Assembly (NCBI RefSeq): GCF_947179165.1
Contig: NC_077243.1
Coordinates: 8,054,001-8,118,000 of the forward strand
DNA from: Solanum dulcamara
Taxonomy: Eukaryota; Streptophyta; Magnoliopsida; Solanales; Solanaceae
Direction: 5' to 3'
DNA: 64,000 bases
A model generated the notes under the pieces. The model was not told the origin of the DNA. It did no database searches and saw only the letters and a program-made list of their open reading frames with translations. Within the stretch, counting starts at the first letter, position 1. Every line of letters starts with the position of its first letter. The position numbers were made by a program, and so were the translations under genes. Below, piece by piece: positions 13,087 through 23,721 of this stretch.

Positions 13087-13527
13087 TGTTAGGAGGAGAA
13101 AGCACCACAACTAAAGTTTGATATGATGAAAATAATGAAAATAAATTGGACACGAGAATTTTACGTGGAAACCCCTCTAACTGATAGAAGAAAAAAATCA
13201 CGGGGTAGAAGGATCTCACTATAAAATATGGAGTACACTGTTCTCAAATACAAGGAGAAAACAACAATTAACACTTCTCTCTTGTAAAAGGAACAACTAC
13301 TAAAGAGGACACTCAAGACTAAAATATTTATCTTGGTGTATAACTCTCTTTGTATTCTTACTCTCTCTTTCTGGGATGGGATAAATGAGGGCAAGAGGTC
13401 TTCTATTTATAGGAAACTAGAAACGCATAAAATCCGCGTATTGAACCTCCCTTTTTGACTACGCGTTCAAAACGCGTTTTGTTCCTTTTTTGACTACGCG
13501 TTCAAAACGCGTTTTGACTATCTTGCA
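13087..13527 (-). repeat. 5' LTR of copia element 1
   Basis: Begins TGTTAGGAGG and ends TATCTTGCA. On the element's strand a TATAAATA box lies at 13404-13411 with four ACGCGT sites upstream of it. A fifth site present in the other LTR is changed to ACGCAT here. Confidence 0.96.
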
Positions 13528-13532
13528 ATTAC
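13528..13532. repeat. Right target-site duplication of copia element 1
   Basis: ATTAC, identical to 8449-8453. Confidence 0.95.
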
Positions 13533-14918
13533 ATCCTATTTCAGAAGTTTCCTCAATAACAAAAAATCCAAATTTTTCATTGCTCTTAAATACATTCTTT
13601 GGTTGTTCGATACATTGCAAATGATACATTACTTAGTGGAATGGATGTATTCAAGAGGGGATAGAAATTTATCCGATAGTGAATTTTTGTAATTTTTTTA
13701 ATGGTAATTTATTTTTAAAGATTATGATATCTTAAGTTATGTATTTATGTAATTCTTCCTTAATTTTACCCTACCACGGAATAACATTAGAGCTGATTTA
13801 ATCATCACATTATGTGGAAATTATGAGTCCAGTTACATGTGAAAAGCCCACTACCCTTGGCCACACTAACGTACTAAATGCTTTTGCCAATCATATTAAC
13901 AAAATGCAATGGCCTTCATAATATATCCCAGTTCTTAAATTCAGCTGCTCCCAATTTCATATATTATTAGTAATTAAGTAAACAACACCTATTTAGAGAA
14001 TATATTACAAGGAAATGATACATCTTCAAAAAGGGCGTGGGGAAGCGGGGGGGGGGGGGGGGGGGGGGAAGAGGGGAGGGATAGCATTCAATGAACATTT
14101 CAGCTAAAAAAATTCCCAAATAATGGGCAATGGGGAAACTACAACAAATACGAGTTGATATTTGAGAATTTCTGGGACAAGTCTCTGGTGAATTCCTCTA
14201 TAGAGAAAGCTTTCACATACACCTATCACAATGGCGCGGAGGGAAAAATAGATAGAGAAGTTGTACATCTGCACCCCTAGGGGAAAACTTTTACCATATC
14301 TCCAAACAGATGGGATCGGTCACAAATCCTGCATATGCTTCTCGTACAACCCAAATACAGCTTTGGATGCTGCAAGGAACAAATTATTTGATCACCCCAA
14401 TTGAAATTTGCTGCAAGCTCCAACATTGAGCTCCCATCGTGCACTAGTTAAAGAATACTTGAATTAGAGATAGGCATTTGGGGGGGAAAATACAGATCTT
14501 CACAGTAGTGCCTATGTACAACATGACCATGACATCAATTTCACGAGGAAACACAATTATCAAGATGTTCTTGCCTTTTGTAACTCATGGTTTCACACCC
14601 CTCCACACTTATGTACAACAAGTCAATCTTTACAACCAAGAAAATTCTTTAATCTGGAAGGAGTTAAAATAAAAAGAAGAGAAAACCCAGCGTCCCCAGA
14701 ATTCCTAGCAAGACAATAGAGCATTAACAAATGTAAATAAACACTGCTGTGTGTGGGTGTGTGAGAGGGTAGGGGTTGGGAACGAGCCTGGGTAATCATA
14801 ATATCAATTCTTAAGCACAAGCATTTCATTGTTTAAACAGAGAAATAATATCCTATCCGTAAGCAAGGACTATGAATCCAGTTAGTTTGACATGCATTAG
14901 CTAAAGATTACTGGATCT
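13533..14918. other. Intergenic DNA with a poly-G tract
   Basis: 13533-13581 is the rest of the split 93-bp repeat. The remainder has no supported gene. It lies downstream of the COQ2 gene and could include part of its 3' untranslated or flanking DNA, but no polyadenylation site can be assigned. Confidence 0.45.
14047..14068. repeat. Poly(G) tract, 22 bp
   Basis: A pure run of 22 G residues, followed by AAGAGGGGAGGG. Such runs are rare in AT-rich plant DNA and are length-unstable in cloning and sequencing. Confidence 0.9.
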
Positions 14919-15107
14919 ACACATCCCAAAAAGACAACAACATACCCAGTGGGATCCCACTAAGTGGGGTTTGGAGAGGTAGAGTGTACGCAGACCTTAC
15001 CACTACCTCGAGGAGGTAGAGAGGCTGTTTCCGAAAGACCTTCGGCTCAAGTGCCTCAAACCCAAGTAACAGAATAAGAAACAATAAAGACACACATCCC
15101 AAAAAGA
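14919..15107 (-). mobile_element. TS-type SINE with 16-bp target duplication
   Basis: The insert at 14935-15091 is flanked by perfect 16-bp direct repeats (ACACATCCCAAAAAGA at 14919-14934 and 15092-15107). On the minus strand it carries the familiar Solanaceae TS SINE text: gaaacagcctctctacctc, ggtaaggtctgcgtacac, and a 3' end gggtatgttgttgt. SINEs are short retroposons moved by LINE machinery. This copy is 5' truncated, as the tRNA-like head is missing. The exact duplication supports a real insertion and not chance similarity. Confidence 0.88.
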
Positions 15108-15601
15108 AAGGAGTAAAATTACAATGCATGTTGTTTCATCAGGCAAACATTGTTTTAGAGATTGGAACAAAGTTCTCAATAAGTAACATCAGCGACTAAA
15201 CCAAACAAAATATACAAGAGCTAAATTATACAAAGGATATAAGGTCAAACCATGTATCTTATGAAATCGTATCAACATGTCTGAATCCCAAACTAGTAGG
15301 GAGAGCTACACGGAACTTCAATATACATACCGTTCTATTTTCTTTTTCTCTCGCTTTTATTATTGGGATGGGTGGCTGGGCAAGCTACATGGATCTTCAC
15401 TATTTCACCAGGTTTTCACTGAACTCGTTTCACTCCAATCTAAAAAAAAAATTGTCTTTTAAGACAAAATTAAGGGTCACCAACACTAGAGGTCATATGC
15501 ATATTCTACTTACCAACAAATCATTTAAACTAAAAAGACCCTTTCTAAACATGGACTTATAAGTGTAGCAACACGACTAAGTCTTAGTCTCAATTAGTTA
15601 A
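15108..15601. other. Intergenic DNA, no gene seen
   Basis: No supported gene. The short open frames at 15277-15562 overlap each other, have no domain and look like chance. Confidence 0.45.
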
Positions 15602-15603
15602 TA

Positions 15604-15887
15604 CTCCCTCTATTCCATATTAATTGAATTTTTGAGGAATTTTTCATTGTTCAAAATAATTGAATTGTTCAAAGTTCAAGATGGATGTTTGAAACTTTTT
15701 CCATATTTGCCCTTTCATTTATTGAAGTTTTATATTTTCTAGGAGATAAATAACACTACTTGCAAAGTTATATTTATGATTTTACAAAGGGCAATAGTGA
15801 AAAGTATGGTTCAAATTATCTCCTTGAATGTTTTTCTTAATATGTGTGCATTGCCCGACAAATTCAGTTAATATGGAATAGAGGGAG
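15604..15887. mobile_element. Stowaway-type MITE
   Basis: A 284-bp element with inverted ends, CTCCCTCTATTCCATATTAA on the left and its near-complement on the right, flanked by TA on both sides (15602-15603 and 15888-15889). The CTCCCTC terminus and TA duplication mark the Stowaway (Tc1/mariner) group. There is no coding capacity. Confidence 0.88.
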
Positions 15888-15889
15888 TA

Positions 15890-16425
15890 TCACTTAAAGT
15901 ATCTTTTACTTTTAGTTGTGTCACGTTCTTTTGCTACAGATTTTGTGAGATTGTAGTTTTGAGACAACTTTCCCAGTGTTACTTTAGGTTTACCTCGTCC
16001 ACTTTTAACACTTCCAATCATTATAGTGTGATCACAATTACAAACCGAAAGCGCTTGAAGTCATATATGTACATGACCAAACCATCCTCATGCAACTTTC
16101 TTTTATTTCATCCTCTTTGTGCTACTAGTAGTACAATCAGATGTGAGATTGTGATCATCTCCACTTGTCTATTCTAATAGCAAACCAAAAGGCAAAAACC
16201 TCTAGTATAACCAAGAAGAAAATACACATACCTTACCTGCTCCTGCCAGTTAAATTGGTAAAGACTTGTTTTTTATCTGCAGTAGAATTATAACCAAATG
16301 ACTTAGCATATAACTCTCAATATTACTTTGGGAAAGAACACCAAATACCAGCCAACCAATGGCATTGAGATTCACAATGACCAAAAGGTTAAAGAAGAAA
16401 AATACATTGTTACCGCATACTATCG
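15890..16425. other. Region downstream of COQ2
   Basis: This lies immediately 3' of the COQ2 stop codon on the minus strand, so it is likely to hold its 3' untranslated region. No separate gene is supported. Confidence 0.4.
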
Positions 16426-19400
16426 TCACAATAGTCGTCCAAATAGAATCCCACCAAAGATAAATGCACCAAACCATTTGTTGGAAACAAATCTACATAC
16501 AAAGCACAATAAATTCAAACAGTAAGAGTTTAGAAGACTAAACAGTGTCAGTAACATGAATCAATTCATAGGTGCATATGAACTTCTTTGGGTGCTATAA
16601 TATTGCCACTGATGACTAAATCAGACTAACTGTCAGTATGTCAGGTGTTCCATGCTCATAGTAGGTAAGCCACTTAAGTGTAAATTCATTCAGCAAATGA
16701 AATGTAATCATGTCTCTAGTTACTATTTGATACATACTTTCTGTTGCAATCTGCACGAGATGATAGGTCAACAGTCCAAATTTGCCAAGCCAATTGGCCA
16801 GAAGCAGCTGTCAAAAAGGCGTAGTATGGCCATCCTGCTCCAGACAAAGAAGAGATATCAAACTAAGAAGTTATGGCAAATAAGTAAAAAGAGAAATGAT
16901 TGCCACAAGACCATTGTAGCTAAATAAATTAGAAAAGGGAAATAGTTACCAATATCAGCATTAACTCCGGAAAGAGCAAGACTGCTGATGCATGCTAATC
17001 CAAACCCACTGATCCATTCTTTTGTGGAATCTCCAAATCTCAAGGCAGTAGATTTGACACCCACTTTAAGATCATCTTCCTTATCCTGGATGAACAGTTA
17101 CTAAAATATTGACAAGAGCTGCTTTCACATAAATTATAAGTACCTCATACTTGTTTAATAGGGAACATAAATCCAGACTGGTGCATCTGATATATAAGAA
17201 AACATTCAAACACATGTGCAACATGCTATGAGGGCTGCAATCATTGTGGGCTTCTGGAACAAGGCAAATTATGATACTGAGAACCCAAGTATAAAAGGTC
17301 TAATCAGCGTGGGTCTTTTCTTTCATTTAAACATTTTTGTGACATCTATATTTTATGGCAAAGGCAGGTATTAATGTTACCATCAGTGTTGTCAAAAGCA
17401 AAAAGCGCAAAAAAGCTCCAAGGTCCGTTGGGGATTTACACACATATAAAGCGTGGGCTTTAATGAAAAAAAGGCACAAAGCGAGAAAAAATATAAATAT
17501 ATATGTTTGGTCCAAGACTAATAATTATAAGCGTGAATGACAAATATATGACCAAGGAAACTGATTTTTTTTACAATAAAGTGAAATATTAATTGTTTAG
17601 TGTCGCCTTTTCAGAAGAGGCTCATTGGCAAGGAAAATTATGCCCTAGAACCTTATGACAACACTGAAGCGCACATTAAGTGAGGCGAAGCGCTCAACAT
17701 GTTTTGAGTCTTGCTTCGGGACTCAAGCACGCCTTTGACAACATTGGTTAGTGGTTACTGTTACCAAATTATGCATGGGATTTCCCAACAAATATAAAAC
17801 ATAGTCTGATATCACTAGGAATTTTCCTAAATAACACCATTAAGGTACTTAAAGAAAATCCAAACAAGGAAACAACCACTCCCTCTACTCCAATTTATCA
17901 TACACTTTGCACTTGGAATATCAGAAAATGTTTGACGCCACTCTATTAGTAACATTTATTATTTTGATAAGGTAATAATTTTATTGATTTGGGACAGACT
18001 CACATATACAAGCAATCTACCCAAAAGTAGAGAACTTTTACAAGAATATGATTCTATGCAAGCCATCCAATCCAACGGTAACATTATTCTATACCACTTC
18101 ACAATTTTCAAGAATTCAAATTCTTTTAACTATTCTTTTTTTTTTTTAATTAAAAGTATTCTTTTAACTATTCATAATTCAAACTTTGTAGATATATTTC
18201 TCCAAAAACATCATTTAAACCGTTGCTATAAACTTCCCTGAACTATTACTAATATAGCATACAAGTCAGGTATGTCTTTTAATGACAAGTGGTATCCAGA
18301 CGAGCTTGAACGAACCTCAATTATTTTATTGGGTATCTAATACCACCCACTAGCATAGGTACCACCTTAGAGGCAACTCTATCCACCCCCGGAGACATAG
18401 GAAAATGAGAAGAAATCACCTAGTATTTTTTTGTCTCCCCTGGAATTTGAACATAAGACCTCGTGGTTCATCTCCCGCTCATTGACTTGGGTTCCATAAG
18501 TCAAGTAGTATCTTAAACTCCATATCCAATTATATGCTACTATATAAAGTAAAACGGAAAGAATTTTTCTAAGTCAGAATTCTCCTATAAGATCCAATAT
18601 TAAACGAGATGAACCCCCCCAAAAAAATGAAAATACTGAAAGAGAAGCATATAGGAGTTATGGGAGCTATACATACATACATACACACACACAAAAAAAC
18701 GTCAGAATTCTCTCATATGTGTTTAAACATACATACATACACACACAAATGTCATGCATGCATACATAATATATGTATCGTATACATATAAGTGCATTTA
18801 TGGTTTTATCTACGTTGAAAAGAATTACATGATTGAAACAGTTTAATCACACAGATGTCCGTTAATAACTTGCAGAAAAAAATAATCATAATTTGACTAT
18901 TAAATTTTATCAAGTGGATTGCCAATTCCCTCCGAAAAAAAGATGATGCAATAGGAGGCCCCACCTTTTTGGATAGGGTTACAGGAAGTTAATGTGCATG
19001 ATATATTCAAACACGGTGAAATGGTGTGCATGTCACCAGAAAACATGCTTGAAGGTGCAGGCTCCTATACTAGAGTAAAACTTATTTAATATATTATTAG
19101 CCCAATATGTCATATTTATGTTGGTATTTATTCTGCCAGAACTCTCAAATTCAATATAGTATAAGAGATGGCAGCTAATTTCAAATGATCAATATGTACC
19201 TGATGTGCATATATTGTGTCATATACAAGCGTCCAAAACACACCGGACACATATAGCGGAAGCACAACTGAAGGATCAATACTTCCTTTAATCGCAGCCC
19301 AACCTAACAAAGCTCCCCAGTTGAAAGTTAAACCAAGAAAGGCTTGAGGCTGCACCAACAGATATAGACATCACCCATCCTAACCAAACAGTTGGAAAAA

Positions 19401-21756
19401 GATCCACAGAAGCTGAGAAGGGTTGTACCCTTTGGAGTTGAGGGCATGGAGAACAAGAGAGAGTACAGATATACTGATTTGAAAGATGCAGCATGAAGAT
19501 TCGGATATATTACCCAAAATGTAAACCTCTTCATGAGGGGGTATGAGAAGACTAGCAACAGGGACGAAGCACCCAAAATGCGGCTGCAGGAATAGAGATG
19601 AATCACTAATAATGTAAAAATGTCACATAAAAAAAACTTTTTCTTCATTGAAATGCAAGAAAAAAAATCAAATTTACTCACGAATATCTAGTTCTCCAAA
19701 TATTGGTAAGTTAAAAACAAACTTTCCATGAAAATTTAAGCATAGTACCAGACAAAGTGACAAATCATATGTAATTCAAATGGAGATCCCATAAATGAGC
19801 TATCTTTAGTCCCATATGTAATCCAAATGGGGATTCCAACAAAAGTAACATGTCTTTAGTGACATATGTCTGTAACTTAAAATTACTACACTTCCCATAC
19901 CTGGGTTTTACCAGAACAAAACTATGATATCGCACTCATTATGGGTTGAAGTAAAAAATCAAAGTTCGAAGTAAGAGAATTTAATAAGGAACTGACTTTT
20001 ACAGGTTGGTCTTTGGAATGGTGCCGTTATGACAATTTTCTGACTTCATGCTTATGAAGGAAACTACCTAAGCTCGCTATAAACTAGGAGATGAAAGAAA
20101 ATCATATAAATTTCTCCAATGAGAACATATAGCCATTCTCTATATCAGCTAATCAACTAGAATGAACCAATCAATCAAAACACTCTCAAGGGGAAAATTT
20201 GAGGGGAAAAAAATTATGTCAAGAAGAAAAGAAGACAAACCTATAATTGTTCAATTGTAAAAGAATCCCAAGACCTAATAGCAATTGGAACCCAAGAAAA
20301 GTGAGCCCCTGAAAGGGTGTCAAGACACCACTAGCAACTGGCCTGGACCTTGTTCTTTCCACCTGCACTGCATGAAAGCTCTCAAATGCACCAAGAAAAC
20401 AGAATAAAAGACTAACTTGTTCTGCAAAATCTCAAAGGTAAACTAGCTTTCAGAAGATTGGTAAGAAAGGATTATACCGTGGATGAGAAGGGGAATCAGG
20501 AATTCAACCAATATACTATATCAGTGTCAGCAGTCAAGGACTATTTAACTATAAATTCAGAAAAGATTATGAATGATAACAAGCATGACAAAATAAAACA
20601 GACATGAGCTATATCAACTTTTAAGTTTCAATGGCATCAAAAAAATCACAGTGCTATCCAATTGAGAAGTAAAGATCCCAGAAGAAGCAAGTCAAACTAA
20701 ATAAAAGCAGTGCCATCTTGCAATGAAACACCATAATATGAAAAGAAAGACTAGCATTTTGTCCTCCCATTAATTCCATTTCTCTCAACCGTGAGCAAGA
20801 CAATGATGAAGTAGCATGAGGCATCACCTTCATTCAGTAACCAAAGTCCTCATTCTGAAGTCCCAACTTTTACCTACTTAAGCAATATCTATGGAAAACC
20901 ACTTGCCTGCTCAAAAAATTCTAGATATCGATAAATCATAATGAGTTGGTGGTTCCCTATTTTTGTGGCATTAACAAATACTTAAAGCAATCACTTGAGG
21001 TTTACCACATAAATTATCCAACAAGAAAATGGAAGAAGAACAATAAACAATTTCATCTTTGGGGATATAGAAGTATGTAGCTCGACTAAAAGAACTATAC
21101 AAATCCTACTAAAAAGTGTAAGGGAAAGCCCAATCACCTTAGTATCAATATCTCGATCAAGAAGATCGTTAACTGTACATCCAGCACCTCGCAAAAGCAA
21201 AGCCCCGCAACCAAATAGTGTCATCATCTTCACATCAGGTAGGCTCCCTGGTGGAGCAGCCAAAGCAATCGACCTACATATAAATCCTTAAAAAAAATAT
21301 AATAATAAAAAACAAACACACAAACACAAGGATAAAGAGTATAATAAGGAGTTACCACATGCAAGGCCAAGCGAGTAACCAAGTGCCAATAGGCTTATCA
21401 AGTCGGGCAAGATGGGCATAAGGTCTAATTTTTGGGGGCAAATAAGTATCAACCCAAGAAGGCTTTTGTTGCTCATTCTTCTTCTTCTCTTCCGAATTAG
21501 CTAAGGTTGAAAAGTGAAGAACTTGCCGGAACCCTGAAAGTTCAATTCGTGAAGAATGTGGGGAGTAAAATGTGAAGGATTTTTTAGAATTGGGAGTGTG
21601 ATCATCATCATCAGAAGAAAATTGAAAGGGTTTTATTAACAGAGAATAAAGAACAGTGGGGCTAGGGTTTGTTAGGTCGCCGGAGGGGTACAGAGCAGCG
21701 ATAGAGTGCCGACGGAAGACATGGCAAGTCCGAGAAAGGCGGCGACACATTGCCAT
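16426..21756 (-). CDS. COQ2: 4-hydroxybenzoate polyprenyltransferase, mitochondrial (COQ2/PPT1)
   Basis: This UbiA-family membrane enzyme joins the polyprenyl tail to 4-hydroxybenzoate in ubiquinone synthesis at the inner mitochondrial membrane. Eight exons give 392 aa: 21356-21756, 21138-21273, 20241-20362, 19514-19583, 19200-19349, 16950-17085, 16738-16834 and 16426-16492, all with GT-AG introns and a continuous frame. The N-terminus ([18 protein letters not shown]) is arginine-rich and lacks acidic residues, like a mitochondrial presequence. The first Asp-rich motif NDLLDRDID is at residues 169-177 and is followed by RTRSRP. The second, [13 protein letters not shown] (about 286-298), spans the exon 5/6 junction. 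Both bind Mg-diphosphate in this family. Length is close to plant homologues. The first ATG was used; another lies two codons later. Intron 5 (2.1 kb) holds a MITE and a SINE. Confidence 0.95.
17384..17746. mobile_element. Probable hAT-type MITE in COQ2 intron 5
   Basis: About 363 bp, with ends CAGTGTTGTCAAAAGC and GCCTTTGACAACATTG that are inverted copies of each other. The interior has the 'gcgaagcgc' wording common in plant elements of this type. The flanking 8-mers (gttaccat and gttagtgg) match only in part, so the target duplication has decayed or the boundary is off by a few bases. Confidence 0.65.
18288..18515 (-). mobile_element. tRNA-derived SINE in COQ2 intron 5
   Basis: On the minus strand a tRNA-like head has the B-box-like GTTCAAATTCC (18442-18452), preceded by gaccacgaggtctt-type text. 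A body follows with ctatgtctccgggggtgg and ggtggtattagataccc, then a tail ending gctcgtctggatacc. This is the layout of a common Solanaceae SINE. No clear target duplication was found, and the copy looks old. Confidence 0.7.
18665..18780. repeat. ATAC/CA-rich microsatellite cluster
   Basis: Interrupted catacatacatac and cacacaca runs in two similar blocks (about 18670-18692 and 18726-18748), within COQ2 intron 5. Confidence 0.8.
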
Positions 21757-22024
21757 TGAGACGGCCTAAGGGACTGGACCAAATTGACGTCGCCAAGTAA
21801 TAACTATTCGGAAGGGGCGAAATATCACTTAAAATTGTCGTTAAATACCTTAATTTTTTCCTAATATTTCCATTAAAAAAATAATTCTTTCAGGTAAGCT
21901 CGATTGAGCAAATTGCATTGATGGTTAAAAAAATAATAAATTATTACACTAATAATACATATAATATTGTCGATATTCAATTACTGAGGAGTGTTATTTT
22001 AAAATTTCTTTTAAAATTATGTGA
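21757..22024. other. COQ2 upstream region
   Basis: This lies directly 5' of the COQ2 start codon on the minus strand and should hold its 5' untranslated region and core promoter. No clear TATA box was assigned. Confidence 0.4.
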
Positions 22025-22877
22025 TAAAAATAACGGAAAAGGGTCAAAATTACCCCTGAACTTTGAAAAATAATTTATTTATGTCCTTCGTTCTACTTTA
22101 GGGCCAATTATACCCCTACCGTTATACTTTGGGCCAAATATGCCCTTGAGATTAAATCTGTTTTTTTATCTATTTTTTAAAATCAGTTTATTTTATTTTA
22201 TTTTAAATTTGTTTTTAAAATCTGTTTTTTTATATGTTTTTTAAATCCATTTTTAATCTATTTTTAAATCTGCTTTTTAAATTATTTTTAAAAAAAATCT
22301 GTGAATGCAAATTTATTTTAAAAACAAATTTAAAATAAAATAAAATAAACATATTGTAAAAAATACATAAAAAAACAGATTTAAAATTTTTATTTTAAAT
22401 TTTTATTTTAAAATCTGTTTTTATATGTTTTTTAAATCCATTTTTAATCTATTTTTAAAAATCTGCTTTTTAAATATATTCTTTTTAAATCTGTGAATGC
22501 AAATTTATTTTAAAAACAAATTTAAAATAAAATAAAATAAACATATTGTAAAAAATACATAAAAAACAGATTTTAAAAAAATAAATTAAAAAGCAGATTT
22601 AAAAATAGATAAAAAAACGAAATAGATTTTTTTTAAAAAAAATATTTTTAAAAAATGGTTTTAAAAATAGATTTAAAAAAAAATAAAAAAACACATTTAA
22701 AAGGGGAAATAAGTTGACCACTGAGAAACTGACACGTGGCATTCTGTTATACTCAAGGGCATATTTGGCCCAAAGTATAACGGTAGAGGTATAATTGGCC
22801 CTAAAGTAGAACGAAGGGCATAAATAAACTATTTTTCAAAGTTCAGGGGTAATTTTGGCCCTTTTCCGTAAAAATAA
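22025..22877. mobile_element. Mutator-like foldback element with 9-bp target duplication
   Basis: The element at 22034-22868 (835 bp) begins CGGAAAAGGGTCAAAATTAC and ends with its near-complement. The inverted repeats are about 115-120 bp and nearly identical. TAAAAATAA flanks both sides (22025-22033 and 22869-22877). A 9-bp duplication with long inverted repeats is the hallmark of MULE-type elements. The interior is almost wholly A, T and short aaatctg/cagattt pieces arranged as further inverted and direct repeats, including a block of about 80 bp near 22294 repeated near 22488. It has no coding capacity. It lies about 270 bp upstream of the COQ2 start. Confidence 0.88.
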
Positions 22878-23721
22878 TGGGTAACTTAAGAACGTATCCA
22901 ACGTGAATTTTATATTCCTAATTTTTTATATAGAAATAAAGATACTCTTGGCTTGGCTTGATAACATTGATTTTGATTAATAAAGAAAGATTTTTTGTTT
23001 TAATTATATAAAATTGTGATGAAAGAAATAAGAAAATTGTACAACATTTGTTTTTAGGATCAATGCCAAAAGCAAGCAAGAATATTTTTTGATCAAATCA
23101 CATTAATTGATGATAACAGTATTATGAAATGTTGCAAGGACCTATATTTTGGATTTATATATATTTCATAAAAAGAATATTAATGTTATCATTTGAGAAT
23201 AATAAAATATGGATAGTGTTAAATTGAAAGATGAAAAGGTGACAATCAACCAGTCAATTCGTTCATATTTATTGAACTAAATGACGAACCATGTAGAAAA
23301 AGGGTTACTAAACCGCTATTTCAATCGTCAAACTAAAAACAAAAAACTTTTACTTGCTAGGTAAGTATATTATAACCTTTATATATATATATATATATGT
23401 TCTAGGAATATATATCCGTTTGTTCATTTCACAATTCTGAATAGTGAATACAAAGATATGATCGGCTTCTCATTCTCTGCCAAACAAATACTGACGTTAA
23501 CTGTGAATCCAGTTTTGGTAATTCCCTCACATTTTATACATACAAGAGAAGCACAGCTAACTACATTTGCACAACTTATTTATATGTAGTAGGGAGAAAA
23601 AGTTGTATAGTTCAATCGATTTGCTACTTCTGTACAGAATTTCTCAAGCTAGAAATAGGATGTTATGTGGCGATTCTCAAATATACTCTGACGAATAAAT
23701 GGATACAAACTCATTGTTGGA
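22878..23721. other. Intergenic / 3' flank of the CASP-like gene
   Basis: AT-rich; the part nearest 23721 is probably the 3' untranslated region of the CASP-like gene. A short TA run lies at about 23381-23398. No gene is supported. Confidence 0.4.

Larger units (their letters stand above)
8454..13527 (-). mobile_element. Complete Ty1/copia LTR retrotransposon (copia element 1)
   Basis: A 5,074-bp element on the minus strand. It has 442-bp and 441-bp LTRs starting TG and ending CA, a 5-bp ATTAC target duplication, a primer-binding site matching the 3' end of initiator-Met tRNA, a polypurine tract, and gag, protease, integrase, reverse transcriptase and RNase H in copia order. The reverse-transcriptase region resembles the Tork/Tnt1 group, which is an inference from motif wording. 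By eye the LTRs differ at about 7 substitutions and one 1-base indel, or 1.6%. Under the usual plant LTR rate of 1.3e-8 per site per year this means roughly 0.6 million years. The coding region has two in-frame stops and one frameshift, so this copy cannot make its own full polyprotein. Confidence 0.96.

Noticed and set aside
14623..15129. Minus-strand frames of 68 and 70 codons
   Set aside because: The second is translation of the TS SINE; the first has no domain and lies in non-coding DNA.
18609..18791. 60-codon frame with His/Thr repeats
   Set aside because: Translation of the CATA/CA microsatellite in COQ2 intron 5.
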